Assembly (NCBI GenBank): GCA_934746015.1
Contig: CAKVEW010000006.1
Span: 69,869 to 133,868 of the forward strand
Length of the DNA stretch: 64,000 bases
Reading direction: 5' to 3'
Origin: an uncultured Clostridium sp.
GTDB lineage: Bacteria > Bacillota > Clostridia > Clostridiales > Clostridiaceae
The translations under genes were made by a program, and so were the position numbers. The notes beneath the pieces were generated by a model. The model saw nothing but the letters and a program-made list of their open reading frames with translations. It ran no database searches and was not told the DNA's origin. Below, in pieces: positions 8,596 to 17,185 of the stretch. Positions within the stretch are counted from its first letter, which is position 1; each line of letters begins with the position of its first letter.

Positions 8596-9360
8596 TTATA
8601 CTTTCTTATAAATAAAAGTAGATACCTTTTCTAATTGAAAATCCTTATAATTATAGATACTTTCTGTAGCTCCTACAAATAACATTCCACCTTTTTTTAA
8701 TGAGTCAGAAAACTTTTTGAATATTTCCTTCTTAACATCATTTTTAAAATAAATTATTACATTTCTACATACGATTAAATCGAAATTAGTATCATATTTA
8801 TCTAATATTAAATCATGATTTTTAAATGTAACCATAGATTTAATTTTTTCACTAACAATATACTTATCATTTATAATATTAAAATATTTTCTTTTAAAAG
8901 TTTCATTTACGTTTTTCATCTCTACTGATTGGTACTGACCAAGTTCAGCCTTTTTCAAGATATTTTTATCAATATCAGTTGCTAATATATCTACTTTAAG
9001 CCTTGGATTTATATCATCAATTATCATTGCTATACTGTAAGGTTCACAGCCCATAGAACATGCAGCACTCCAAATCTTTAATTTTGAATTATTTTTGCTA
9101 TACTCTCTTATAATTCCTTGTAATTCAAAAAACAATTCTGGATTTCTAAAAAATTCTGTAACATTTATTGTTACGAAATCCAAAAACTTTTCTCTTTGTT
9201 CTTTATTTAATAAAAGAACTTTCTTGTATTCATCTAAAGTTTCTATACCAGACCTTGACATTAAGCTTCCTATTCTTCTATTTAACTGCTCAGGTTTGTA
9301 AGCATTTAAATCAATTTTAAATTCCTTATAAATCCAATTATGAAAATCTATAAATTCCAT
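8596..9360 (-). CDS. cheR: Chemoreceptor glutamate methyltransferase CheR
   Basis: This 254-residue CheR uses S-adenosylmethionine to methylate receptor glutamates. The N-terminal helical domain (YKPEQLNRRIGSLMSRSG) and the catalytic Rossmann domain (VTEFFRNPE, then KIWSAACSMGCEPYSIAM for SAM binding and FDLIVCRNVIIYF) are typical. The C-terminal receptor-tether pentapeptide-binding insert is compact. It sits directly between cheB and cheA. Confidence 0.96.
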   Translation of the reverse strand: MEFIDFHNWIYKEFKIDLNAYKPEQLNRRIGSLMSRSGIETLDEYKKVLLLNKEQREKFLDFVTINVTEFFRNPELFFELQGIIREYSKNNSKLKIWSAACSMGCEPYSIAMIIDDINPRLKVDILATDIDKNILKKAELGQYQSVEMKNVNETFKRKYFNIINDKYIVSEKIKSMVTFKNHDLILDKYDTNFDLIVCRNVIIYFKNDVKKEIFKKFSDSLKKGGMLFVGATESIYNYKDFQLEKVSTFIYKKV

Positions 9361-9368
9361 ATCTACTC

Positions 9369-9959
9369 CTAATTTTTCTTAATTAAGTCTTTTATCTTGA
9401 AAGCTATATCCTTTAATGGAATTACATAATCAACGCAACCAGTTTCATATGCACACTTTGGCATTCCATAAATTACTGAACTATTTTCATCTTGTGCTAT
9501 AGTTATACCTTTATTCATTTTTACAACAACTGTTCCCTCAGCACCATCTTTGCCCATTCCTGTAAGTACAACAGATATAATTCTATTTCCATACACTGAG
9601 GAAGCAGATATAAATAGCTTGTCTACAGCCGGTCTAACGCCCCATATTGGCTCTTCATTAGTTAATTTTATAATTCCAGGTTCCCTAACTATCATATGAT
9701 ATCCACCTGGCGCTATATAAACTTTATTCTTTTCTATCCTCATGCCATCACTTGCCTCTAAAACATCCAAAGAACATTTCTTATTTAACCTTTCAGCAAA
9801 GGATTTAGTAAAGCCACTAGGCATATGTTGTACAATTAGTACTGCAACATTTAATTTTCTTGTCAATTGAGTTATTGTACTTTCTATAGCATTTGGACCA
9901 CCAGTAGAGGCTCCTATTAATATAATATCCTTATTTTCCATTACTGAATCACGCCTCAA
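9369..9959 (-). CDS. cheB: CheB methylesterase, catalytic domain only
   Basis: The 196 residues are the CheB C-terminal domain alone. The catalytic triad is visible as Ser in IGASTGG (about S18), His in VQHMPSGF (about H45) and Asp in TGMGKDGAEG (about D138). Ordinary CheB is about 350 residues with an N-terminal receiver that represses the esterase until CheA phosphorylates it. That receiver is absent here. The cheD stop is only 16 bases upstream, leaving no room for a lost domain. The TTG start at 9959 has AAGGGGG 9 bases before it; an ATG at 9941 is the alternative. CheD and CheR neighbours support an adaptation role. Confidence 0.9.
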   Translation of the reverse strand: MRRDSVMENKDIILIGASTGGPNAIESTITQLTRKLNVAVLIVQHMPSGFTKSFAERLNKKCSLDVLEASDGMRIEKNKVYIAPGGYHMIVREPGIIKLTNEEPIWGVRPAVDKLFISASSVYGNRIISVVLTGMGKDGAEGTVVVKMNKGITIAQDENSSVIYGMPKCAYETGCVDYVIPLKDIAFKIKDLIKKN

Positions 9960-9975
9960 TACTGCAAACCCCCTT

Positions 9976-10476
9976 CTAGAGATTTTTCAAACTACTTCCA
10001 ATACTTCTAACAGTCACTAAGCCATCTTTACTTTCGATAATCATAGTTCTACCTTTATTACCGCCAATATCTTCTCCCATAATTGGAATTGATAATTTCT
10101 TTATAGCATTAATAACTGCTTCTCCATTTCTTTTTCCTATATCACTAATAACTTTTTTATCTGGGAAATTAAACATAGATGCTCCACCTGCAATTTTAGC
10201 TGTAATATTCTCTTTTTTACATCCATAAATTATCATTTCATTAAATAAAGTTTCAACACCTAAATCTGCATACTTTAATGGGTTTACTATGTTTTTAAAC
10301 TGTTTACTATCTGGTAGCATAATATGTACTAATCCTGCAATTTTCTTTTCTTTATCATATAAAGCAATTCCAATGCAAGATCCTAGACCCATTGTAATTA
10401 GTTTATCTGGGGATGCTACTATTGCACTATCTGCTATTCCAACCCTAACCTCTTTTATGTCATTCAAGAATTTCAC
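9976..10476 (-). CDS. cheD: Chemoreceptor glutamine deamidase CheD
   Basis: This 166-residue CheD converts receptor glutamines to glutamates and interacts with CheC. The catalytic Cys lies in MGLGSCIGIALYD and the His in AGLVHIMLP, and the Thr/Gly region follows (AKIAGGASMFNF). Length and motif spacing are normal. Its start overlaps the end of the upstream cheW by 4 bases, so translation is coupled. Confidence 0.95.
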   Translation of the reverse strand: MKFLNDIKEVRVGIADSAIVASPDKLITMGLGSCIGIALYDKEKKIAGLVHIMLPDSKQFKNIVNPLKYADLGVETLFNEMIIYGCKKENITAKIAGGASMFNFPDKKVISDIGKRNGEAVINAIKKLSIPIMGEDIGGNKGRTMIIESKDGLVTVRSIGSSLKNL

Positions 10477-10919
10477 CCCTGAAAAATAATTTCTTCTTCT
10501 TCAACTGTCAAAACATTCTCTAAGTCAAGCATAATTATTATATTTTCTTTTTTCTTTATAAAACCTTTAATATACCTTTTTGAGATTAAAGTTGTAAGAC
10601 TATCTGGCTTTTTAATTTCTTCATCTAAAATACTTACTACTTCACTAACACTATCAACTAAAATTCCAAACTTTCCATTATCCCTTTTTACAACAATTAT
10701 CTTTTTATCTAAAGTATTTTCCACTTTCAATTTAAATTTATCTACAAGATTAATAATTGGTAAAACACTATTTTCATAGTTTATTACACCATCCAAAAAG
10801 CTTGGAGAATCAGGAAGGGTCGTTGGTTCTTCATATCCTAAAATTCTCTCTACCTCCATAATATCAGTTGCATAGAATTCATTTCCTAACTTAAAAACTA
10901 ATATTTTTATTTCTCTCAT
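10473..10919 (-). CDS. cheW: Chemotaxis coupling protein CheW (second copy)
   Basis: This is a 148-residue single CheW domain (ILVFKLGNEFYATDIMEVERIL; the middle has FLDGVINYENSVLPIINL in place of the usual LINLRG). The departure from the INLRG core distinguishes it from the cheW at 5151-5549. An AGGAGG site overlapping the fapA stop lies 8 bases before its ATG. It is the second gene of the operon. Confidence 0.9.
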   Translation of the reverse strand: MREIKILVFKLGNEFYATDIMEVERILGYEEPTTLPDSPSFLDGVINYENSVLPIINLVDKFKLKVENTLDKKIIVVKRDNGKFGILVDSVSEVVSILDEEIKKPDSLTTLISKRYIKGFIKKKENIIIMLDLENVLTVEEEEIIFQG

Positions 10920-10932
10920 TTCTCATATCCTC

Positions 10933-12693
10933 CTATAGAAGTAGCTTATCTACTGCTAAGTTACCATCTTTCTCAATATATACATGAATATTTTTTGATG
11001 CCTTGTCCAAAATATACTTCTTATTTCCAATTACAAAAGTAGTATTACGATAAGCAACATCAACATAAATATTTCCATGCTTACCTACTTCTAAAATAGT
11101 AGCTACTCCTGACTCACTGCCAACTATAGATGCCTTTATTAAATCATCAGCTTTTAAATATCCACCTCTGCAAATCACTTTTTCTGTAGTAAATATAATG
11201 CTTTTTGTTGCATACAGTTCACTTGTAAATAATCCTCTTCCAGATATATTAATACTACCAACTATATCAATTTTTGATTCTTGAGCATATTCCATATTTA
11301 AATTAGCTTCGATAATAACATCTTCCTCTAAGTCTAGAAGTTCTTCATCAATACAATAAACTATCTTTTCTATTTCAGAAACATCCTTTATACTACTTGG
11401 TGCAGCTCCTAAAAGTTTTGATTTCACTAATTTTATTACATTAGAATCCTTATCACCATCTATTGCAGCATTAGATATAGCCTTAATAAGTATTTTAGAT
11501 AGACTTTTAAACTTCTTTTCTATAATTGACTTAACTAACAAACCAATAGACATATCATTTTTTATTAAATTATTTTGCTTTAAATAATTTAAATTTGATA
11601 CTAATGAATCTAAAATTTCTTTTAATTCTTTTAAATTATTAACCCTATCCGACTTTACTAGATTAACTCCGCCAATCTTAATATTAGAATTAACTATATT
11701 CCCTAGTATATCGCTAGAATTTTTTGCTTCTATTTCTGCACTAAAAACTCCACCACGTATTAAAAGACTTCCACCTGAAACTACCTTCATCCCTTCAGTA
11801 ACCTTCCCATTAATTTCTACATTGGCTGGAAAATTAACATTTCCAGTAGAAATAGTAACATCCTTATTTAAAATATATTGTGGCTCCACCCAAACTTTAT
11901 TTTTACCGAAATTCGGTTTACCATCAATGGTAGCCATAATTAAATTTTCATCAATTCTTGTTCCATTTCCCCATGAAAAGTTACTTTTTTTCTTTTGTTT
12001 TCCTGGAATAACTTGATTAAATATATTTATACCTTCTATTCCGTTTTCCCCTTTTATAATTTCGGCCAATAAGTCATTAGCTTTAACACTTGTTATAGTA
12101 TTAAATGATCTATAATCTATTTTTTCATTTTCTTCATAGCCTCTAATATTACTATTAAAAAAAATTTTTATTTTATCCTCTATTGGTGGTTTAGGAAGTT
12201 TTCCCTTTGATATCAATAAGTTCTTTACTTCTTGCATGTCTACTATTTGATTAATAATATCTTCATCTATCCCATAAGATATCTTCATTTTTTTTAATTC
12301 AGACATAATATCTTCTTTAGTAATATTAGGAGGAGCTTCCCCCTCCAATTCTATTACTTCTAAAGCTAAAGTAAAATTTTCATCCATATCCTTTAAAATA
12401 TATTTTTTTTCTTTTTCATATTTTATTGAAATATAGGCTTCCATACCATCTTTACTATGACTTATTTCAACATTCCTTTTAGCTTCCATTTTTAATTCTT
12501 TAAATTCGATTATATTTTCTTCTTTTACTTTCAATGGTCTAGTTACAATTTCTCCATCAATATAAAGACTACCTTTTGATGGTGGAATAATTATAGAGAA
12601 ATTACCATTTCCAATGGGATTTCTTACTATTATCTTATTTTCTTTTACACGAACACTTCCATTTTCATTTATTATTTTTTCACTTTCATGCAT
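10933..12693 (-). CDS. FapA family (DUF342) protein at the head of the chemotaxis operon
   Basis: A polypeptide of about 586 residues with the FapA/DUF342 layout: an N-terminal region with a KH-like fold (KIIVRNPIGNGNFSIIIPP), then a long repetitive Gly/Ile beta-strand region (VNFPANVEINGKVTEGMKVVSGGSLLIRGG and similar) resembling a right-handed beta-helix, interrupted by a helical insert. In other bacteria FapA-type proteins affect flagellar placement, cell-division control or motility, and they are commonly encoded beside flagellar genes. The ATG at 12693 has GAGGGAG 9 bases upstream and is preferred to an ATG 18 codons earlier. The exact biochemical role is unknown. Confidence 0.85.
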   Translation of the reverse strand: MHESEKIINENGSVRVKENKIIVRNPIGNGNFSIIIPPSKGSLYIDGEIVTRPLKVKEENIIEFKELKMEAKRNVEISHSKDGMEAYISIKYEKEKKYILKDMDENFTLALEVIELEGEAPPNITKEDIMSELKKMKISYGIDEDIINQIVDMQEVKNLLISKGKLPKPPIEDKIKIFFNSNIRGYEENEKIDYRSFNTITSVKANDLLAEIIKGENGIEGINIFNQVIPGKQKKKSNFSWGNGTRIDENLIMATIDGKPNFGKNKVWVEPQYILNKDVTISTGNVNFPANVEINGKVTEGMKVVSGGSLLIRGGVFSAEIEAKNSSDILGNIVNSNIKIGGVNLVKSDRVNNLKELKEILDSLVSNLNYLKQNNLIKNDMSIGLLVKSIIEKKFKSLSKILIKAISNAAIDGDKDSNVIKLVKSKLLGAAPSSIKDVSEIEKIVYCIDEELLDLEEDVIIEANLNMEYAQESKIDIVGSINISGRGLFTSELYATKSIIFTTEKVICRGGYLKADDLIKASIVGSESGVATILEVGKHGNIYVDVAYRNTTFVIGNKKYILDKASKNIHVYIEKDGNLAVDKLLL

Positions 12694-12790
12694 ATATAAT
12701 AGCTCCCTCTTATTATTTAAATACCTATAATAAATAAATAATATCATATTTTTTCATTATTTTGAATAATACTTAATTTATGATAAATAA

Positions 12791-13606
12791 TTATTTTTTA
12801 AATTTATTTATATATTTATTTATTTCCTCATTAAATTCTTTCATAAGCAATTGCATTATTTTATTATTGATATTTAATTGAATATTATCTACACTTGATA
12901 TTGGAAGTATTTTAGGTGATGTTCCAGATATAAACATAGCATCAAAATTTTCTATATCCTTATAATTAATATTCTCCTCTTCAACCTTTATCCCTAATGA
13001 TTTGGCAAGAGCTATAATCCTCCCCCTAGTTACTCCAGGTAATACATCTTCTAATGGTGAAGTATACAGCTTATCTTCTTTAATCATAAATATATTGGAT
13101 TTACTTCCTTCTGTTATGTATCCTTCATTATTTACAAGTATAGCTTCAAAAGCAGAAGCTTTATTTATTTCTTCAGTAACTCTTTCTCTAAAACTACTAT
13201 CTACTACCTTAGCATTTGGATTTGTTCTTTCCCCATGAAATAATATAGTCTTTACACCACTCTTATATAACTCTATATCAGGATAATTATGTTTTATACT
13301 AAATACTTTCATAGTATCTGTTTTTATATCAAATGTTAACTTTATATTACCATTTTCTATTTTATTTGCTTCAATTAATCTAGTTAAATATTCTCTTATT
13401 TTATCATAACTATATGAAAAGGTCTTATCCATCAATCTAAAAGATGATTCTAACCTTTTAAGATGATCTTCATAAAACAATGGGACTTTATTAATTACCC
13501 TTATTACTTCATAAATTATCCTTCCACTCTCTGAAGAATCATTTGTATAATTTTTAATAGTTTCTAAATGACCATCCTCTAAATAATAATTTAAAATTGC
13601 TTCCAT
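12791..13606 (-). CDS. PLP-dependent class IV aminotransferase (PabC/DAAT/BCAT type)
   Basis: This 271-residue fold-type IV PLP enzyme has the conserved block AILVNNEGYITEGSKSNIF, where Glu binds the cofactor ring nitrogen, and a probable Schiff-base Lys in NPNAKVVDS. The fold covers 4-amino-4-deoxychorismate lyase (folate synthesis), D-amino acid aminotransferase and branched-chain aminotransferase. The short length and the lack of a neighbouring pabA/pabB leave the substrate open. The AGGAGG site and ATG are clear. A HAD phosphatase gene lies 16 bases upstream in the same direction. Confidence 0.85.
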   Translation of the reverse strand: MEAILNYYLEDGHLETIKNYTNDSSESGRIIYEVIRVINKVPLFYEDHLKRLESSFRLMDKTFSYSYDKIREYLTRLIEANKIENGNIKLTFDIKTDTMKVFSIKHNYPDIELYKSGVKTILFHGERTNPNAKVVDSSFRERVTEEINKASAFEAILVNNEGYITEGSKSNIFMIKEDKLYTSPLEDVLPGVTRGRIIALAKSLGIKVEEENINYKDIENFDAMFISGTSPKILPISSVDNIQLNINNKIMQLLMKEFNEEINKYINKFKK

Positions 13607-13621
13607 CTGTTTACCTCCTTA

Positions 13622-14260
13622 TTACTTCCACTTCAATACTTCAAAATCACTTTTCTTTTTATAATTAATTAAATAAGCATTGCCAACTAAATCTAAAAGA
13701 GGTTTATCTGATAATGAATCTGAAAACATATATGAATTTTTATAATCAATTTCAATGTTCTTCTCTTTTAAAACTTCCTTTAACCTCTTTACCTTTTCTT
13801 CACCTTTACAATTTTCTCCATCCATTTTTCTAATGAATTTTCCACCTTCCATTGAAAATCTTGTTCCAATTACCATATCTACTTCTTTTATTGCATAAAA
13901 TTCATTCAAATAAAATTCAGGAGATGCAGATATTAAATATATCATATACCCTTGTCCTTTTAGTTTCTTAATCATTTCTATTGCATCTTTATATAAAATT
14001 TTTTCTAAAACATCCTTATAAAAGTTCTTAACTAAAACAGCCAAATCCTTTTCATCTATTTTATCTATAAATTTAAGAAAGCATTCCTTTACTCTTCTTT
14101 CATCATAAACTCCTACTTTATACATAACTCCAGAATAAATAGCTCTAGGTAAAAATCTAATATTCTTAAAATCATTAAATATTACATATTTATACAATTG
14201 CATTAATGTTTCTTTTCGAGTTATAGTATAGTCTACATCAAATAATGCCAATTTATCCAT
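13622..14260 (-). CDS. HAD-superfamily (IB, SerB-like) phosphatase
   Basis: A 212-residue HAD hydrolase. Motif I is LALFDVDYTIT (nucleophile and acid/base Asp). Motif II is in IYLISAS, and motif III/IV residues are in the KGEEKVKRLKE and YMFSDSLSDKPLLDLVGNAYLIN segments. Similar IB-subfamily enzymes dephosphorylate small metabolites such as phosphoserine. The substrate here is unknown. The ATG at 14260 is chosen because AGGAGG lies 7 bases upstream; the longer in-frame start has none. It is probably co-transcribed with the class IV aminotransferase gene. Confidence 0.85.
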   Translation of the reverse strand: MDKLALFDVDYTITRKETLMQLYKYVIFNDFKNIRFLPRAIYSGVMYKVGVYDERRVKECFLKFIDKIDEKDLAVLVKNFYKDVLEKILYKDAIEMIKKLKGQGYMIYLISASPEFYLNEFYAIKEVDMVIGTRFSMEGGKFIRKMDGENCKGEEKVKRLKEVLKEKNIEIDYKNSYMFSDSLSDKPLLDLVGNAYLINYKKKSDFEVLKWK

Positions 14261-14320
14261 TCTTTTTCCTCCTAAGATTATCACAATTAAATTATATACT
14301 AAAATTTACTATTATTAAAC

Positions 14321-14394
14321 AAAAAAAGGAGCTAAATATCATCTTCTTAGCTCCGTCCTAAACTACAAGTGGCTATAATATTACATTTATCTCC
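14321..14394 (-). repeat. Intergenic palindromic repeat (copy A) acting as terminator
   Basis: On the minus strand the element begins GGAGATAAATGTAATATTAT and ends with GGAGCTAA...TTTAGCTCC followed by seven Ts, so its 3' half is a good intrinsic terminator for the upstream aminotransferase gene. The start and end sequences match the elements at 16531-16603 and 42915-42990. Confidence 0.7.
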
Positions 14395-14423
14395 ATCTAA
14401 ACTAAATGTAATAATGCCTCTTT

Positions 14424-15617
14424 TTATTTGAATTTTTCAAGATATCTTTCAAGCCTATTTAATCCTTCTTCAATATCCTCTTTAGATGTAGCATAAGATA
14501 ACCTTATATAGTCATCTAAACCAAATGCTATACCTGGTATAACAGCTACTTTTTCTTCATCTAATAAACTCTTTGAAAATTCTAAAGATGAATTAATAAC
14601 ATTATTGGATATAGATTTGCCAAAGTATTCTCCTATATTTACCATTATATAAAATGCTCCCTTAGGCATAATATAAGAAATACCATTTATTTTGTTAAGC
14701 CTATCTACCATATAATTTCTTCTAACTTTAAACTCTTCTATCATTTTGTTAAGACTTTCTTGTGATCCAGTTAAGGCTTCTATTGCTGCATATTGAGAAA
14801 TTGAATTAATATTAGATGTTACATGACTTTGAATACTACTCATAAGTTTAGCAATTTCTTTATTTGAAGCAGAATATCCTACTCTCCAACCAGTCATAGC
14901 ATAAGATTTAGATAACCCATTAATTACAATAGTTCTGTTATATGCATCTTCTGATATAGAAGCAATACTGACATGCTTATTTTCATCATAAATTAGCTTT
15001 TCATATATTTCATCTGATATTATTATTAAATCATTTTCCTTTGCAAATTCTGCAATTTCAACAAGCTCTTCTCTTGAATATATACTTCCGGTAGGATTAT
15101 TAGGACTATTTAAAAGTATTGCTTTAGTTTTGCTTGTAACTACTTTTCTTAAATCATCAATTTTATATTTATAGTCATTTTCTTTTAGGTTATGAACAAA
15201 AACAGGCACTCCATCCGCCAATTTTATAAGTTCTGGATAGCTAACCCAATATGGAATAGGAATTATTACTTCATCGCCTTTATTTAATATAGCTAAAAAA
15301 GTATTTGCTAAACTTTGTTTTGCCCCTGTAGATACTACTATTTGATTTGGCTCATATAGTAAATCATTATCATTTTTAAATTTTGTACAAATAGCCTTTC
15401 TTAACTCTAAAATGCCACTTGTAGGTGTATATTTTGTTTTACCATCCTTCATTGCCCTTATTGCTGCATTTATAATATTTTCAGGTGTGTTAAAATCTGG
15501 TTCACCTGCACTAAAACTAATTACATTTACTCCTGACTCTTTTAAAGCCTTTGCCTTAGCTGTAATTTCTAATGTTATAGATGGATTAATTTCCATTGCC
15601 TTATTAGATAAATCCAT
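14424..15617 (-). CDS. Class I pyridoxal phosphate aminotransferase (aspartate-type)
   Basis: A 397-residue fold-type I aminotransferase. The PLP-binding features are all visible: STGAKQSL, the NSPNNPTG block, ISDEIYEKLIY and the Schiff-base Lys in INGLSKSYAMTGWRVGY. The C-terminal Arg that holds the alpha-carboxylate is in DDYIRLSYA. Aspartate is the most likely amino donor for this subgroup, though the exact substrate is not provable here. The ATG at 15617 (MDLSNKAMEINPS) is preferred because GGGGGG sits 6 bases upstream; longer in-frame starts overlap that site. Confidence 0.92.
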   Translation of the reverse strand: MDLSNKAMEINPSITLEITAKAKALKESGVNVISFSAGEPDFNTPENIINAAIRAMKDGKTKYTPTSGILELRKAICTKFKNDNDLLYEPNQIVVSTGAKQSLANTFLAILNKGDEVIIPIPYWVSYPELIKLADGVPVFVHNLKENDYKYKIDDLRKVVTSKTKAILLNSPNNPTGSIYSREELVEIAEFAKENDLIIISDEIYEKLIYDENKHVSIASISEDAYNRTIVINGLSKSYAMTGWRVGYSASNKEIAKLMSSIQSHVTSNINSISQYAAIEALTGSQESLNKMIEEFKVRRNYMVDRLNKINGISYIMPKGAFYIMVNIGEYFGKSISNNVINSSLEFSKSLLDEEKVAVIPGIAFGLDDYIRLSYATSKEDIEEGLNRLERYLEKFK

Positions 15618-15645
15618 TGCCATCCCCCCCATTTATTTAATTAAG

Positions 15646-16467
15646 TTATTTAATTAAGTTAATTAATTTATTTAATAAATCTTCATTAATTCCATAGCTT
15701 CCTATTAAATTTTCCTTTAATCCTTCTTTGCCATGAAAATCACTACCACCTGTAATCAATAACTTATACTTCCTTGCTAAATTATAAAAATTATTACTTT
15801 GTTCTTTAGAATGACTAGGGTGATATACCTCTATTCCTTTTAATCCAAAAAACTTTAAATTTTTAATTATATTTTCTACTGCTAATGATTTATATATTTG
15901 TCCAGGATGAGCCAATACAGGTATTCCTCCTGCATTATTTATCACTTGTATAGCTTCTTTATAATTTAATTTATATCCTTTTACGTAAGCTTCTTTTCCT
16001 TTGACTAAATGATTAGTAAAAGCTGCTTTATAACTATCATAATATCCTTTTTTAACCATAGCATTAGCAACATGACTTCTTCCTACTGTAGCGTTTAAAT
16101 CTACTCCTAGATCTTCAATATTTAAACTAATATCTTCTTTTTTTAGTTTAAACAGTATTTCATTAATTCTTTCTATTCTTTCCTTATTTAATTTATTTAC
16201 AGTATTTATCAATTCCAGATTATTTATATCTATAAAATAGCCCAATATATGTAGTTCTATATCTTCAAATTCAGCACTTATTTCTATGCCTGGTATAACT
16301 TCAATATCATTATATATATTCTTAGTAACATATTGAGAAGAAATAGAATCATGGTCAGTTATGGAAATACTTTTAACCCCTAAATTTATAGCATTATCAA
16401 TTATCTCTTCTGGTGACATGGTACCATCTGAATAGTTAGAATGAATATGTAAATCTGCATACTTCAT
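15646..16467 (-). CDS. PHP-domain phosphoesterase (YciV/RNase AM-like)
   Basis: The 273-residue protein opens with the PHP metal site DLHIHSNYSDGTMSPEE, then SITDHDSIS, IPGIEISAEF, VLAHPGQI and TGGSDFHG. It has the small insertion domain seen in the YciV/TrpH group. That group removes phosphate from 3',5'-nucleoside bisphosphates or trims short 5' RNA ends; the substrate here is inferred from family membership. The ribosome site is weak (AGGGTG). Upstream lies a repeat element, so it is probably transcribed separately from the DUF1292 gene. Confidence 0.88.
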   Translation of the reverse strand: MKYADLHIHSNYSDGTMSPEEIIDNAINLGVKSISITDHDSISSQYVTKNIYNDIEVIPGIEISAEFEDIELHILGYFIDINNLELINTVNKLNKERIERINEILFKLKKEDISLNIEDLGVDLNATVGRSHVANAMVKKGYYDSYKAAFTNHLVKGKEAYVKGYKLNYKEAIQVINNAGGIPVLAHPGQIYKSLAVENIIKNLKFFGLKGIEVYHPSHSKEQSNNFYNLARKYKLLITGGSDFHGKEGLKENLIGSYGINEDLLNKLINLIK

Positions 16468-16530
16468 ATTAACACCCTATTTCTTAAGTTTATATTAAGA
16501 ATATATCATTATTAATATGAAATGACAATA

Positions 16531-16603
16531 AGAAAGTTCCCTATGTAATCTTGCTTATGACCTAGGATTCACTCCAAGTCACAGTCATATAATATTTATC
16601 TCC
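16531..16603 (-). repeat. Intergenic palindromic repeat, copy B
   Basis: On the minus strand this begins GGAGATAAATATTATATGAC, then TGTGACTTGGAG, an inner loop, and GGTCATAAGCAAGATTACAT. The order and core words match the element at 42915-42990, including the inner GTGAC/GTCA arms. Unlike the other copies it has lost the final GCTCC-T-run, so it looks degenerate. It lies in the 5' region of the PHP gene. Confidence 0.6.
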
Positions 16604-16634
16604 GTATACACTAAAGAATTGAATTTATTAAAAT

Positions 16635-16662
16635 AAAAAAAGACACTTTCGTGCCTTTTTAT
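16635..16662 (-). terminator. Rho-independent terminator after the DUF1292 gene
   Basis: On the minus strand AGGCAC, loop GAAA and GTGTCT form a stem with one wobble pair, followed by seven Ts. It begins a few bases after the DUF1292 gene stop codon. Confidence 0.8.
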
Positions 16663-16667
16663 AATTC

Positions 16668-17000
16668 CTATTCTGATAATTCTTCACTATAGAATTTTGA
16701 TACTCTGTCGAATTCATCTTCTTCTGGAATTATTAACTCTCCATCTTCTGTTGATCTAAATAAGTATACTGAATCCTCATTAGGATCTTGAGCTAAAATA
16801 TATTCATTTTCTTCGAATTCAAATGCATCTATTATTGGACAAGAGATTACATTACCGTTATCATCTTCTAAATCTACTACAAAGTGTTCATGATGATCTT
16901 CGCCACATCCACATTCATCATTATGTTCATGTCCATGATCATGACCACATCCACATGTATTTTCTTCTTCATTGCATCCACATTTCTTTTCATTATCCAT
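16668..17000 (-). CDS. DUF1292 protein with Cys/His-rich N-terminus
   Basis: This 110-residue protein has two parts. The first 40 residues are very rich in Cys and His (CGCNEEE, CGCGHDHGHEH, ECGCGEDHHEH), a pattern that would bind metal ions. The rest (FVVDLEDDNGNVISCPIIDAFEFEENEYILAQD and so on) is the DUF1292 domain, widespread in Firmicutes and of unknown function. DUF1292 proteins often lack such an N-terminal extension. The gene stands alone with its own terminator and an AGGAGG site. A metal-storage or metal-sensing role is an inference only. Confidence 0.85.
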   Translation of the reverse strand: MDNEKKCGCNEEENTCGCGHDHGHEHNDECGCGEDHHEHFVVDLEDDNGNVISCPIIDAFEFEENEYILAQDPNEDSVYLFRSTEDGELIIPEEDEFDRVSKFYSEELSE

Positions 17001-17098
17001 TTTAAAATCCTCCTCTTTAATGAGTTTAATGTTCTATTTAATTCTACCCTTAATTTATTAAAATTAAAAGTAAAACATTTAAATTTATTATATTATTT

Positions 17099-17155
17099 TT
17101 AAAAATAATATAAGTCTCACTCTTTAATGATATTGTCATCAAAGAATGAGACTTA
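17099..17155 (-). terminator. Terminator after the large surface-protein gene
   Basis: A long imperfect hairpin with outer arms TAAGTCTCA and TGAGACTTA and inner paired segments is followed on the minus strand by ATATTATTTTT. It lies 31 bases beyond the stop codon of the 908-residue protein. Confidence 0.75.
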
Positions 17156-17185
17156 TTTAATATGAAAATTTAGTTATTATTTTAT

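Noticed and set aside
9369..9976. Frameshift as the cause of the missing CheB receiver
   Set aside because: Only 16 bases lie between cheD and cheB, so there is no remnant receiver sequence to be out of frame.
10933..12747. Longer frame starting at 12747 for the FapA-family gene
   Set aside because: The extra 18 codons are AT-rich and hydrophobic with no ribosome site; the ATG at 12693 has GAGGGAG at good spacing.
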